A stretch of 64,000 nucleotides of DNA from Thuidium tamariscinum (Eukaryota; Streptophyta; Bryopsida; Hypnales; Thuidiaceae). Positions 23,001 to 36,056 of the stretch are shown in pieces (positions within the stretch are counted from its first letter, which is position 1; each line of letters starts with the position of its first letter). A model generated the notes under the pieces. That model saw nothing but the letters and a program-made list of their open reading frames with translations, made no database searches and had not been told where the DNA came from. Both the position numbers and the translations under genes were made by a program. The stretch covers positions 44,750,821 through 44,814,820 of the forward strand of contig OX344750.2 of the NCBI GenBank assembly GCA_947034885.2. Reading direction: 5' to 3'.

Positions 23001-25954
23001 GAACTTCCTCTCAATACTACAATCACACATGAAATAGAAAAAATAGTCTTCCTAGATGGCGTGATGATAATTTACCTCCGATAGCACACGATATCCACGA
23101 TCACATCAGAAAGGAAGTGGCAGCGCCATTTAGCAGCCAAGTCACACACACGCACAACTGCTTCCACATCATCCCCATTCACATGAAATATTGGAGCGCA
23201 TAGCGCTTTGGCCACATCAGTACAATAAGGTGAAGAGCGACTGAATTTGGGGTCTGTTGTGAAAGCAACCTAGAAAACAGAGACAAGAGCATCAAAAAAC
23301 AAGTACCAAAGATATTGGCGGCATAGAATGAAGTGGAAAGACAATGTCTAAAAAAACACAAAAACCATTGTTCTAAAGACCTGGTTATTGACAACGATGT
23401 GGATACTGCCACCAGTACAGTAATTCGGGAGGTCGCTCAAGTGCAGGGTTTCATACACGACTCCTTGGCCAGAAAAGCTACCATCTCCATGCAAGATCAC
23501 AGCCATACTCTTCCGTCCCTCTTTGTCATTTGAGTAGTATTGTTTGGCACGCGTTTTTCCAATCACAACCGGGGCAACAGCCTCCAAATGGCTTGGGTTG
23601 GCAACTAGTGAGAGATGGATATTCTTGCCACTACGAGTGGGCCGGTCATACGAAGTGCCCAAGTGGTACTTCACATCACCACTGCCGGTGTAGCTCCCAT
23701 CTTCTCCCACTGGTTTAATGCCCCCACTGAACTCACTGAAGATGTGCCGAAGTGGCTTTCGCACCACGTTCCCCAACACATTCAGCCGCCCACGGTGAGG
23801 CATTCCAATCACAACACTCTCCACGCCACCCTCTGCTGCAGAGTCAATCAGCTCCTGCAGGTACGCTCGTCTTAATAATAGGATGGAGACTTTAAATGAA
23901 GAGAAGTAAAAAAACAATGAAAAAACATTCAAGCAAATTCTAATCTTGTAGAAAAATTTATTTCTAAAATTTCATTTAGATGATCATTCTGAATTAGGGC
24001 CACAAGTGCACTTCAACCTACTTAATCTCACCACTTGGGGGTCCCAACCTTTTCACTATGACATAGCTTGAATGTGTGACAAAAGTGCTAAAGTTTAGTG
24101 ATATTAAGGCAAATGTGTAGGCTATTCTGAAATGTCATTTTAGAGTATGTTATAATAAGAAGGTTTGAGTCTATGGCACCACGTACTCATACCTTCATTC
24201 CAGGAATAAGAGTCTCGCATCCCTCTAAGCCAAATCGCTTTGCTGCTGCCCACTTCTGAGCTATAAAGCTTTCGAAATGAGTTCCCCACACTAGACGATC
24301 GAAAATCTCCGCACGTCGAGCAGGAGAAAGCACAATAGGCTGCTCAAGCCTATAAGAGTTGATATTAAAACATATATCGTGCGGTTCACCAGATTTAATA
24401 GACGAAGTCTAAATGATACACTCAAAAGAATCCTCTGTAATCGAATTCTCAAAAGTAAGAAGTTAATAAAAGACAATTTGATCCAGACTAACTTTCAATT
24501 TCAAAGGGTAATACTGCAATTGTCACCTGACTTTCAATCTTGTCTCTGAGCCAATTGCACTTATCCCGGTCTTGAATGTGCATGTATTCAAACCCTATGG
24601 TGTCACAGTATGCCTTCTCAAGCCGAGCAATAATGTTCTTCAATGTCTGGGGTTGATTTCCAACGCCCAATATTCCTACCATAGTTTCCACACCAACCGC
24701 AAACTCTCGGTCCATATCAGCAGCGGAGAATCCATAGCTCTGAGGCTCTAACTCAGCAGGAGGAGTACGAATATCTAAATTCAGAGGGTCTAGTCTGGCC
24801 TTCATGTGCCCACTAACTTGGTAAGCCCTGATTAGCATGGCAACTCGCAAGCCATCCTGAAAGCAGGAGAGTCACGAGGCAGCCAATTTATATTCAAAGC
24901 AAGCAAATAAGCATTGCCTAAGGAATTAATGACAAGGTAGACAAGTAGAAAATATAGAAGTTGGTAGAGACCGGATTTTGTCACCTACACTACCCATATT
25001 CACCAGCAACTCATCTCTTCATACGTTTAAGTTGGATTCTAATTAGCAAATTGGGAGTAAGCATGACTTGGCTAAATGTTTATGGTCTTTAATCTTAATG
25101 TTGAATGGAAATGAGGCTTTCTACTTTTGCTTCATTACTGGTCTAAAACGACCCATTTTGAAGGATGCATAAGAACTTCAAATATTGAGTGAGAAAAGTT
25201 TGGAAGAGTTTGATTCAAGAGAAAATGGCTCTTGCAGTGTTCATAAGTGAGCTCTCTAGTGAACTCTATTGAGTGACCTCTCAATGAAAGCCCACTCCTA
25301 CATATTGGTCAAAATGCTTAAAATTGATGGAAAGAGCATCCTTGACCTTAATGTTCACGTAAGATCCTTTGTAGAATATTCTAGACGTAGAAAGCCGGTA
25401 ACAACTGTTGAAAAATGGTCAAATGCAGATACTCTACTAGAGTTTAAAAAGACCCCAAGTTCAATCGAAGTACCCACCTGTGTGGAATTGCTGCCAACGA
25501 GAGCCATTCCGCCACCCGTCCCAGTGAAATTCTTGAAGAAAACTTGCCATGACGGGTCCACGCTATTTGGATCCGCTTCCCACTGCCGTTGAAGCTCTTC
25601 TAAGAAATTACCACTCGTTCCATGTATAAAATTGTCCGTCAATCTCGAGAGAGGCACAGACTGTGTAGATGTGCTGTAATGGCACACATTGCTTCCATGC
25701 AATGAGTGCAAGAACCCTCGGGAGAATCTATGGGGTTTTGACAATACGTTAATATCCCGAGGCAATGAACCAACATGAAACTGTCTATGGCTCCTCGGCA
25801 CCAAAAGCAAATGCCGCAATTTACTCCAAACAAGAAATTTCGTAGCATCCATTCCATTTTTCCTATGACTGAGTTGCCACTTGTCATTAATGCTCCTTCC
25901 TACACCAACCAGGCGGGCCAAACGGGCTTGACACGAGAAGAACTTCCAAGCCAT
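20055..25954 (-). CDS. OGDH E1: 2-oxoglutarate dehydrogenase, E1 component, mitochondrial
   Basis: The thiamine-diphosphate-dependent E1 subunit decarboxylates 2-oxoglutarate and passes the succinyl group to E2 in the TCA-cycle complex of the mitochondrial matrix. I read 13 exons (high to low): 25954-25478, 24856-24527, 24342-24193, 23854-23381, 23269-23076, 22968-22914, 22790-22564, about 22427-22095, 21966-21720, 21540-21412, 21310-21119, 20590-20467, 20293-20055. Together they give about 1056 residues in frame, close to the usual ~1020. Conserved blocks: [20 protein letters not shown] after a basic transit peptide, [19 protein letters not shown] (about 339), the ThDP motif [10 protein letters not shown] to [58 protein letters not shown] and a TGF-containing tail. 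Two introns use GC donors. No stop or frameshift is visible, so it is likely functional. The acceptor of exon 3 is the least certain boundary. Confidence 0.95.
21411..21412 (-). other. GC-AG intron donor (OGDH E1 intron after exon 10)
   Basis: The conserved [10 protein letters not shown] is followed directly by AG|GCAAGT, the textbook consensus for GC donors. The next exon resumes [20 protein letters not shown] after an acceptor at 21311-21312. Confidence 0.8.
22094..22095 (-). other. GC-AG intron donor (OGDH E1 intron after exon 8)
   Basis: The frame of exon 8 must stop after ...FTVSNS to join [12 protein letters not shown]. The only fitting donor is AG|GCATGT, with acceptor CACAG just before 21966. 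A GT donor within reach would break the frame or insert non-family residues. Confidence 0.7.
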
Positions 25955-25984
25955 CTTCACTTACATACAAACGTCACACAAGCA

Positions 25985-26800
25985 CTGCACCAAAAGAAAA
26001 GGAATGTCATGTGGCTTGTGCATTATTGAATTCTTCCGGACTCCAAAAGACCCCACAGAAAATGACTTGAAAAAATTTACACCATGGCAACGTACTAATG
26101 AACACCCTGGTTGACCTCAATTTGCTACATTGAGTTCCAATTCTGGAGAATCAAAGTTGAAGCTGAAGAATTAACCCTAATTTGCGCCCTTGGGGTGCAA
26201 TGTGTAAAAGATTCATTCTATAGGATTGGCATGATTTCGAGTTACCTCCAGTGCACAAATAAATCAGATTCATTGCAAAATCACTGCATGAACTCCGCCA
26301 AGTCTCCGAGCAGCACCAAAACTGACTGCAAATTCTCAACCCTAAGAGATTTATAGCGAGAGCAAATATACCACTGCAGCAGCAAATTAAAGAGCTCATT
26401 AATAACACAACTTCGCATCTAAACAATCTGGTTGATCTGCATGAATTTAATGCTTGCTGAATCCAAATGTCACAAGTGACAAACCAAACTAAGTCGCAAC
26501 TTCTCGGACGTACTAATTTGCAATTTGCAATAAAGTCTTTCCAAAGAACTGAAAATTAAGGCAGGGTTTTGAAATACCTCCACCGCACAATGGATCGGAT
26601 TAATTCATTGCATGAGTTTCGCCATTGGTCTGGGTCGGAGACACCAAAAACACTCACTGCTCCACTTGAGATCGAGAATACATTGATCCATGCCGCATCG
26701 CAGTTGCTTGGTACAGCAATGGAAGGTGAAGAATCACAATGCACATCATATCAATTGAAGAATGAAGACCTAAAGGAAGGAATACACTCACTATAATACT
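25985..26800 (-). promoter_or_regulatory. Leader region of OGDH E1 with two duplicated candidate leader exons
   Basis: On the minus strand a good acceptor (TTTGGTGCAG) ends at 25985, just upstream of the start codon. Two related segments further up, about 26246-26345 and 26578-26690, resemble each other over about 100 bp and each ends in GGAG followed by a donor (GTAACT and GTATTT). They look like alternative first exons or a duplicated promoter-proximal leader. Confidence 0.4.
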
Positions 26801-29676
26801 TCAAGGAATAGACTCGGCCAATTCGTGTCATGTGACTAACCGTAGTAGAATAGAAGATGGCAACCTATTTCTGATCAGTCCCCATTTCCAATCAATAGGC
26901 TTTCTTTTTCCATGAAGTTATGGCGTAGTTCCCAAATCGATTGTGGTACATTATGATTGGTTGCAAGGCTCTCATAAATGCAACTAGCCCTTGATTGGTT
27001 TTGCAATCAGCCTATATCACCATTATAGGTCAAAGAGAATCTTCCACTAAAAAATTTATAGTAATTACAATTTGTGTAATAAAATTCTAAAAAATATGGC
27101 ATCCTTCCAAATTCTATTTTTGTACTTGAAAAAAATTGCATTCAAAAAAGCTGTTGTCTACATATGTGTAATTGCTTAAATGGTTGGAAATGGGTGAAAT
27201 ACTCTACGTTGGTTCCGCATTTTACAATACACTATAAGAAAAGTGTAATACTATGATGATATAGAGTCCAATTGATTGATTGAAGTTTGTAGGTTTTCTA
27301 TCCTAAAAATAAATTGCAAAAATCCTCAAATAAGTACAAATTTGTTTTGAAATTCTTTTATTTCCATTTCTCTTCCAATTATGAGAAAATATTCCTAATT
27401 GTAAATTTTATTTTATTTTTTCTAGATACAAAATAAATAGTATCAAATCATTTTACCTAACTATGAATAGAGTGGTTTTTGAAAAAATTTCCTCACATTC
27501 CTCGTTACATTCTCATAAATTTATACAAATTTAGTACAAGATCCTATTGTTGAGTATGCAAATAATATTTTTTTTCAACTATAATCATCACACAAAATTA
27601 ACTATTTAGAGAAATGGTTGGTCTTTCTTGCAATCATCCAACAAAAAACATCAAATTTTTAAGAAAATTCCTATACAAAACACTTAAATTTGGATATTTA
27701 CCAAACTTAGTTATTTAATTTAGCACATGAACTAAGTTTAAAAGAATTAAGAGGTTATAGACCAAATCCAAAAGATAAATTTAGTACAATACTAATTAAA
27801 AAAACAAAAATATCCAAGCAGACTCAAATAGAAATTGAAGTTCAATAAATTCTATAAAAAAAAACTCCCTAGACTATTGGATTACTATTTTATAGAATTT
27901 TGTTTCAAAGAATATATACTTCATCATTTTAATTTGTAGAAAATAGGATAAATAATTTTTGACAAAAGATTAAAATTTAATTTATTTTGAAGGACTTTCT
28001 AGTCATGAGATTTGACCAAAAAAATGACTTCATAATCATTTCTTATGTTTAGAAGTGAACATACAAAGGTGGCCTATATGCACAAATGTAGAAGATGAAA
28101 AATAATTTATTTTTAGATGTCCTTTGGTAGGAACATATTTGCTTATTAGGAAAATATGCCTCAGAAATTTCAACCAAAAATCATTAATTCAAACCACTTA
28201 AAAGTTCCTAACAAAACTGTAATATGTTATAGTGTGATAAATTGACAAATTTTTACAAAATAAGGGATAGAATTACAATTAAAATATCTACAATTTCCAA
28301 AATGATCTTTTGATTTCCATTTACTTTAGAGAAATTCTACAATGTCGTATACAAAGAGATAATTTAATACTTCTTACATCCCAAAAATAATCTTCTAATT
28401 TCTTTTGGTGAATTAAGGTAACTATAGCTTATCAGTTCAACACCTTTTTGAAACCAACCAAGTGCTATAGATTCTTGCCTAAAATGTACTCCTACTATTT
28501 AAAAGAATCTATGATTGGCTTTAGATTTACTTATTTTCAAAACTTTAAAAAATCGTAATTTATTCATATAGTGTCTCAAAAATATTTTATTAACAACATA
28601 TAGAATCTCCCATTCACTACCATTAAAACCCTACAAAAAATTTTCAACATTGATAATAATAAAACCAATCATCTTGAATTACTTATATATGTGAAATTCT
28701 AGATTTACAAAAAGTTTTTCAACATATATAACCCTCCAGAGCTTCTGGAATCATATCCAAAATTGACAATTTTGGAAAAAACATTATAAATTACTATTTG
28801 GAAGAATATTTTGGGATTGTGATACAAACAAAAGTTGTAAATTTTGAGTTTTAGATTCCATCTATATAGTTAGATTTCCCAATGCTTTTACCAATATTTT
28901 TCTATAAATTCTGAAAGGGAAATTTCAAAATCCCTTCAAAATTCAATTACAAGCAAAATATTTTTATTTTTCAAGTAAAACTTGTTGGATTTGAAATGAG
29001 GTTCTCTTTATATGGTGATTTTTTGAAATGTTTTTGTTCTTTAATTCTATGACCTTATTTTTGCAATATTAGTTTTGAACTATAGTCAACACAAGTCAAC
29101 CACTTGATATACTTCTACATTTGTAATTTTTGAAAATTATGTACTTTAGTAATACCAAATCCAACCCCTGGATAGAACAAAAACTTCATAAAGAGTTTCT
29201 AAAAATTAAAATGACTTCCATCCAAGTAGTAATGAGACAGAAAAGAGATTTTGAATTTGTTCATCATCCAAAAATTGGACGTCGACACACTCTAGGGATA
29301 ATGATAATAAATTATATTGAATTACTTATTTGTGTAATTTTAGATGTACAAAAAATATTTCAACATAATAATAGGAACCACATCTCTCAGTAATTTATTT
29401 GTACAATTTCAGGCCTACTTATCTTAGTGTCTAAAAATCTACTACCAAATCAATGTCTCTTTTTACTTTGAATACTAAATTATATATATAGTAATATCTT
29501 ACAATCTATTTTATCAAAGTCTCAGGAAAAAGTTCCTCAAATTCTTGTAGACTTAAATACAGATCTAATACAAAATCCTAAGTAATAGTGAATATGTAAA
29601 AAACATATTTTTTTTCAACTTTAATCATTATACTAAATTTACAATTTTAGATTTTTTTTGATAGAATACAGTCTTC
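26801..29676. other. Very AT-rich spacer, no gene seen
   Basis: About 2.9 kb of low-complexity AT-rich DNA upstream of OGDH E1. It ends at the target site of the LINE. No coding frame, element ends or RNA gene could be supported. Confidence 0.6.
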
Positions 29677-29987
29677 AATCTTTGAGTGATTCTTTTCCGA
29701 AGTCTTGCTTTTGAAACCGAGAGACTGAAAAGGTGGGTGTATCATTGAAAATTCAAAGAGAGTGGATGCTTAGGAGAGCGATGGTGAGAGCCGAAGCTAG
29801 GCGGCGCTACCGCAACAGGTTTCCTCGCTAAATCTCGATAGAGATACATCATCGCTCGAGAAGCAGTTCGTTTGAATCATCTAGGTTTGCGTTCATGCTA
29901 ACGCATGCGGCTGATAATCTTTCGTTTACAATAAGAGTATCCATGTCTAGTTTCTCGAACAGTTTAGCTTAACCTAATAGGGTGCTA

Positions 29988-32772
29988 ATGGCGGCGGCTA
30001 ACTACGCCACTGTGCTCCGTCAGAATGTTCCTGTTAATCGTACACATTCCCTTCCACAGTCCGATAGTAGGTCCGAGAAGCACAGACGGAGAGTTGAAGC
30101 ATCAGGACTGGCAGGCCCGGATCTGCCACGCTACAAAGATTCGCAACAGGAGTATGGAGACGCCGAGCTCCCCGCAGGCTGCTCGACAAACCCTAACGGC
30201 CACCTGATTCGGGAGTGCATCGTGGTCCCGGCCAATGACCTGAACATGGTGGCGCTGAGGAGAGAAGCGGTATTCTTGAAACAACACGTTGTTATCGTAA
30301 GGTTTGCGTCAGATCTCCACCCCTCTTCTCGTTCTGAACTTGGATCAAGGAAATAGAGTCCCTGATCAATGCTAGAGTCGCTCTGTGGGTGAATGCAAGA
30401 AAGACTTGTACTATTTGGCGTCACACTTTGAGTGACGAAGTTGTCATGAGCTATAACTTTTGAAGCATTAACTCTTTGAACTTGAAATTTTTATTGAAGA
30501 TGACTGACTTGATAGTTATCAAAACCCTTATTTTTCAGAAATTTTCAAAAATCATTTTATATTTAAATTCTAATTTCTCTAATTTGTCACCCTTTGCGGT
30601 TTAGGGGTTTTTAGTACTGGGGAGTAATTTAAATTAATAATTTAGAGCTGAGATTTCTAGGGTCTATTCCTACACTAAGTAGGCATGTTTCCACTGAAGT
30701 AAATTTAAAAAATCATTATTCTCTTTCCTCTACATGTGTGCTAACAGGCCTCCCTTGCGCGCACATTTTTGAACAATCAAGATAGTTTTCGGATCATTAT
30801 TTTGGTGAAATACATTTACCATAAAGTCTTCCCAAATGGAAAATTTTTAGTTTTAAGAAAAATGACTTTCCCTATTTTTTACAAATTAAAATGTGAAAAT
30901 ACAGTGAAAGTTACAATTTTCACGAAATTCAGCACTTTTCTAGTTCTCCTACTTAGAGAATTTTTCTATGCTTTTCCTTCCTAGGGTATCTTCTTCTTAA
31001 AGGTATATACATCAAACATATTTTTCACTTTTTTTAAAAATTGATTTACTATTTATACAGTACTCCCAAAGAAAAAAGTGAGTACTGTGCAAAACGCTAC
31101 GCTTTGCCGCAGGTCTTTCTTGCAATGACCCCTGTACCGAGAGGCTGGGGGAGGCTTTCATTTCATCAAACTAAATAATCTAGATCTAGTGCGACAGGTC
31201 TTAGATCTATCACCATGCCGACTCCAGGTGGGCACCGCAATATTTCAACGCTAGATTCCAGGCTTCAATCCCTGTCAACCCACAGGTCTGGGAGTTCCGT
31301 GTTGGATCAACTTTAGAGATCTACCGCTTGAATTTCATCAACATGAAGCAAAGCACCTCGCCAACAAGGTGGATACAATTATTGAAGAAGATTTAAGCGC
31401 CGTTACCACGGCAGATCCAAGATTTTGGGTTTCGATAGATCCTGCTCAAGGATTCGTATCGACATTATCGGTGGCCAACGTAACGGGGCAGTTTTCGAAA
31501 ATCACCATCGAATATGAAATCTTCGATACCTCATGTCGTAGGTGCCCGAACTCGTCTCACGGCGAGAATGCTTGTCCGTATCGCGGCATTCTATCAACAC
31601 CACCTGCTGAAGCTCGTCGATCTTCTTCTGGCCGACTTCGTGCCAACAACAAGTTAAACCCTCGGTTGTCTTCCAGACAGGGAAGAGTCAAGCATCCAAA
31701 TTCTAGAGATCCCCGCCGAGCGAACTCTACTCTCCCGTTATTGACAGATGAAGACGGGTTCACGACGGTGGCCTACAAAGGGCAGTAATATCGACAGAAA
31801 CAAGCTACTCAAAAGGTCTGGTTACCTAAACCGAGTACAGTGAACACCATCGATCCTCGAGAAGTAGGCCCAACCGATATGGAAATTGAATCGCCGCAGG
31901 ACTCGCCGAGGGCCAACTCGAACAGCTGCGAGTTCAAACCCGATCGTCATATACCTCAGGATCTCATCATGACTCCGGTAAACGCTATCGAAGTTACGTG
32001 CTCTGTCGATGCTACGTTCTCTCCAATCGTAACGAGACCCTCGCCTCATCCGCAGCCAAGTTACGTTACAGATCTACAGGTTCCAGCAATTTTGGAGCCA
32101 GAGCTTCCCCGAGCTCCACCACTCAAGCCGTCCGACAACCCTGTCCACATCTCCGACGTCTGCGACAACCCCAGTCACGAGGATGCGGTCAACAATCAAC
32201 TTGAAGCAGAGATTGAGCAATACATGCTCCATCTTGCGGAGGAGCAAGATGCAATTCTCGAAGCACAAAAGGAAGCCCTATCTATTGCCCGATCGACCAT
32301 ATTACCAGCAGCCCAACAGTCTCTGTCCAACAGATTATTGATCTCCAACGGCTTATCGATCTCCATCTCAGAAAAGCCAGTATCCTTCTCCAGCCCGCTA
32401 CAGACCAGTCACGCCAAATCTTCTCATGGTAATGGTATCGATCCTCCGATCTGCCCTAGTTTATTGGAACCTGCTAGCATAACACTGGAATTGTTGGGGA
32501 TCAATCTAAGCCAGGGCAAGCGTTTTGCATTCGTGGAGGATTCTGACGAAGTAGATGAACTACCATTAGTGGAGCAAGGACTTACACTAGAGAATGACAC
32601 CGACAGCGGGCCCTCCTATTATGAAGAGGAAGCATATGAAGATGCTCAAAGCAAGCAATTCTCCCTGGTCCAGCTAGGAAACAAAAGCCCTAAAGCCATC
32701 CAACTATCGCAATTGCAACCTAGGGCGATCTCCTTCGATTCTACTCCACATGAGAAAGCTGCCAGGTCTTAG
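29988..32772 (+). pseudogene. LINE ORF1 relic (RNA-binding protein, CCHC knuckle)
   Basis: The frame starts MAAANYATVLRQNVPVN at 29988 and reaches ALRREAVFLKQHVVIVRF. It then shifts frame into TWIKEIESLINARVALC, where the MITE (30387-31132) interrupts it. Beyond the MITE the DUF4283-like region continues (FQRWIPGF..., VPCWINFRDLPLEFHQHEAKHLANKV) and the frame at 31369-31788 carries the knuckle CRRCPNSSHGENAC (C-x2-C-x4-H-x4-C). After a stop, a 310-residue Ser/Pro/Glu-rich frame (31840-32772) forms the C-terminal part. In plant LINEs this protein coats element RNA. Frameshifts, stops and the MITE make it non-functional. Confidence 0.8.
30387..31132. mobile_element. MITE family M3, copy 1, inserted in the LINE
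   Basis: A 746-bp AT-rich element lies between copies of a 3-bp duplication TGT (30384-30386, 31133-31135). Inverted ends are GGGTGAATGCAAGAAAGACT and, read inward from the right, GGGGTCATTGCAAGAAAGAC. It clearly differs in composition from the surrounding LINE and splits the conserved DUF4283-like region. Two related elements of the same size sit at 37699-38434 and 38559-39301. Confidence 0.85.
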
Positions 32773-33134
32773 GGAGCTGATCAGCGATCGACTCGGCCCA
32801 CACCATGCATCAGCAGAGCAGAAGCTCGAGATAATGAGAGAGCATTCTTGGCTATTCAAAAGCTCACTGCAGATAGGAATCGACCAAGTCAAGACATTCA
32901 GCATTCGAAGGCAAGTCCTCATGACGCATCTGTCACACCATCACCTCCACCAGCCGAGATGACTCAATCGGTAAGAAGTGCTAGAGCAGCAGCCTGATCC
33001 ATTTCCTCTTCTCCGAATACACCACTAGCCTCTTCCATCCCCGTTGGTTTGGACAGATGGGGTTACAGGGACAACAAAACCAGTCAACGCGTAGAGGACA
33101 CCGCGCCAAGATCCTCGACCTCCAAAGCCTACCA

Positions 33135-35733
33135 ATGAATTTACGACTTCTTTCTCTCAACGTTCGAGGACTCAACGATAAGTCCTCTATTACCATGGTA
33201 CGCAACTATCTTCAATCGACTTCTCCTCTTGATATTGTCTTATTGCAGGAGCATAAACTGAGAAACGAGGAGGCACGTAAGCTTCGCAGAGCTATCTGGC
33301 CTCAAGCTTCGACATGGTTTGCCGATGCTAGTCCAGGCTATAATAATGCTCCTTCAAGTTCGGGAGCAGGCAAAGGGGGTATTATAACCCTAATAGCTCC
33401 TAGACTTGCTTCAATGATTTAACGGTTTGGAACGATTCTTGAGAACAGGGCTCAATGGTTCGTGCTAAAAGGTCTTCCAGGAGGTGAGGTGGGAATCGTT
33501 AATATTTATGCTCCCAATGACTCATTCTCTCGATGCCATCTTTGGGAAGCTTTGATTCGGGAGCTTCCACCAGGGTGTAGGTGGATTCTTGGTGGCGATT
33601 TTAATATGGTGGAAAAGCGTCAAGATAAAACTAACCCCTGTGGTCGAATGATCCCTCACACAGAACGTGCTCTCTTTGCTAATTTAAAACGACACCTTCA
33701 TGTAGATGATAACCCTCATTCTTCGGGTTCTCTTTCCTTTTCTTGGAATAACTTTAGAAATGACGGCAATCGTATCATGGCAAGATTAGACCGCTTTTAT
33801 ATTTTCAAGAATGGAGCCGGCTCCCACAACCACAAACTCTCTGAGTATACTATTCGCAGTGATAATGCATGGTCAGACCACTTCCCCATCTTTGCAACAA
33901 TCGAATTTCAAACTTCTGTCACCAGGCCTTCAAGCTGGAAGATGAGCAGTCAATGGCTTGTCGATGCCAAATCCTCTATTGAACGAGCATGGTTTGACTC
34001 TTCTCCCACCTCTTCTTTCTACACAAAAATTAAAAATATTTCTAGAGTATATCGTGCTTTCTGTAAAAGGAAAGCTCAGGATTTCAGGAATGTTGAAGAC
34101 GGAGCCCACAACAGGTACACGGAAGCCACAACCGAACTGCAGCAGCAACCTGACGACCTTCAGTCACAGGCCAGGCATGGCGCAGCTCGGCTCCACCTCC
34201 AAGACGTGGAATCGAAGAAAGTTGCAGGTCACAGAATTCGCTCCAGGATTAGATGGAAGATGAAAGGAGACTTAGTCTCTGCCGAATTCTTTAAAGCAGT
34301 TCGGGAAAAACCAGCATCATCTTCTATTACTAGCCTGCTCAATTGTAATGGACAACTCACTGAAGATCTTGAAGGCTTGCGGCAGGTGGCCTCAGACTTT
34401 TATAGTCACTTATATTCGGCAATGCCAGCATCCCAAGATAATACTAGCACCATGGAAGAATTCTTGGGTCTATTGTCCGACAACGTACTGTTGGAAGCGA
34501 AAGAGTCCCTTTTGTGTCAATTATCTGAACCCGAGTTGAAATTAGCCTTAGATGCAATGGCCTCTAACAAGAGCCCGGGCCCTGATGGGGTTATTACTGA
34601 GTTCTATCAAAAATATTGGTATTTAATTGGCAATGAGTTCACTATGATGATCCAAGACTCTATCCTCCGCGGAGAACTTTCTAAAGGTATGAACAAAGGC
34701 AATATAGTACTACTACACAAAGGGGGACCAAAGGAAAATATCATGAATTGGAGACCCATTAGTTTACTTAATGTTGGCTACAAAATCCTAGCCAAAGCTC
34801 TCCAAAGGCGCCTCCCTCACTCTCACATCAAGACCTCCTCCTGATTGTTCAGGCTATCATGTCCTTGTAGGATGGCAAAAAAGAGTTCGAGTAGTAACTT
34901 CGAAATCTGGCCTTCCTCTCTTTGTTGGCATTGTTTCTCAACTTTTCTTTGACCCAGACAGATGGGCTTGGGGCAACTCTGGGAAATTATTATCCTATAC
35001 CTCGAAGCTAAGAAGGGCCTTACTAACGAATCAATCTAGTCTTGCTAAGCCTATCTATGTGAAATGGCAAGGTGATTTGGTGGTGGGTTATAAATCCAAT
35101 TGGCATGAAGTTTGGCATAAAGTCCATCCTTAGAAGGACGCGGGGTTTCTTTGGTCGCTTTACCATCGTGCAATTGCAGTTCATTGTTGGCACAAGATTG
35201 CCAACCCAAACATCTCCACCAATTGTGAGAGTTGTCACTTAGGAGTGGATGAGACGATTTTACACAGATTCCATCATTGTCCCAAGACCCGTCATGCATG
35301 GAATTTTGCTCTTTCCGTGCTTTACCTTGCCTTGAAGATCTTTCCCCTGGGCGGATCCTAGCCTGCGCTTACCTGGCAACAATGTCTACTCGGCTCAAGG
35401 CTGCCTAGGAGACTACGTAAAGGCTCCACAATGTGGTCCCTCTTTAGAAGCTCAGTTATCTAGGTGGTGTGGCTTGACAGAAATGCCATCTGCTTCAACA
35501 ACGACTCATGGCCAACGCACAAGTTGGAGCAGGTCCTTTGGGAAGCTTGCATCGACCATGCCAAAGCCGCGTGGGTGAAGACCACCAAGTTATGCGCACT
35601 ATATCCGGATAAAGAGAGATCTTTCCTCCAGCGGTTTGATCATACATGGTTACAAACCAACTTCTTCGGTGTGAAATCCCACTTAAATGTGAGCTGGAAA
35701 CTAACTCTCCCTAAGATGGGTACCTTTACCTAA
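33135..35733 (+). pseudogene. LINE ORF2 relic: endonuclease, partial reverse transcriptase, zf-RVT
   Basis: From MNLRLLSLNVRGLN the APE-like endonuclease shows LLQEHK (catalytic Glu), GGDFNMV and NAWSDHFPIFATIE, with one in-frame TAA at 33420-33422 between two halves of the same frame. The reverse transcriptase starts with ALDAMASNKSPGPDG and NWRPISLLNVGYKILAKALQRRLP, then breaks off at about 34840. The palm motifs with the YADD box are absent. Sequence resumes with a zf-RVT-like tail (YHRAIAVHCWHKI..., CESCHLGVDETILHRFHHC, 35140-35310) and a final frame at 35464-35733. So there are a nonsense mutation, an internal deletion and frameshifts. Confidence 0.9.
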
Positions 35734-36056
35734 GTCCTACCCTTCCTACTTGCTCTCCCTTCTTGCTTTTAGGCCTTAGAGCTTCCTTGGGCCTTGGCCT
35801 CGGGTGTTGCGCCTGTGGTGCTTGTGCTGGCAGGGGGCGCATTTTTTGGTGTGGGGCCTGTACTTTTGGTTTGGTGGTCTCTTGAGGCGTTGTTGGTTTG
35901 GTAGTTTGTTTTTAGGTTGGGTCTTAGATCGGTTCTGAAAGAAAAAAGAAAGAAAAAAAGGTTCTACCGCCGAGGCCCTTGCCTTTGGTTCTTTGTACTT
36001 TTTCCTTTGCAATGGAATTGGTCCATGTGTTTCAAAAAAAAAAAATCTTTGAGTGA

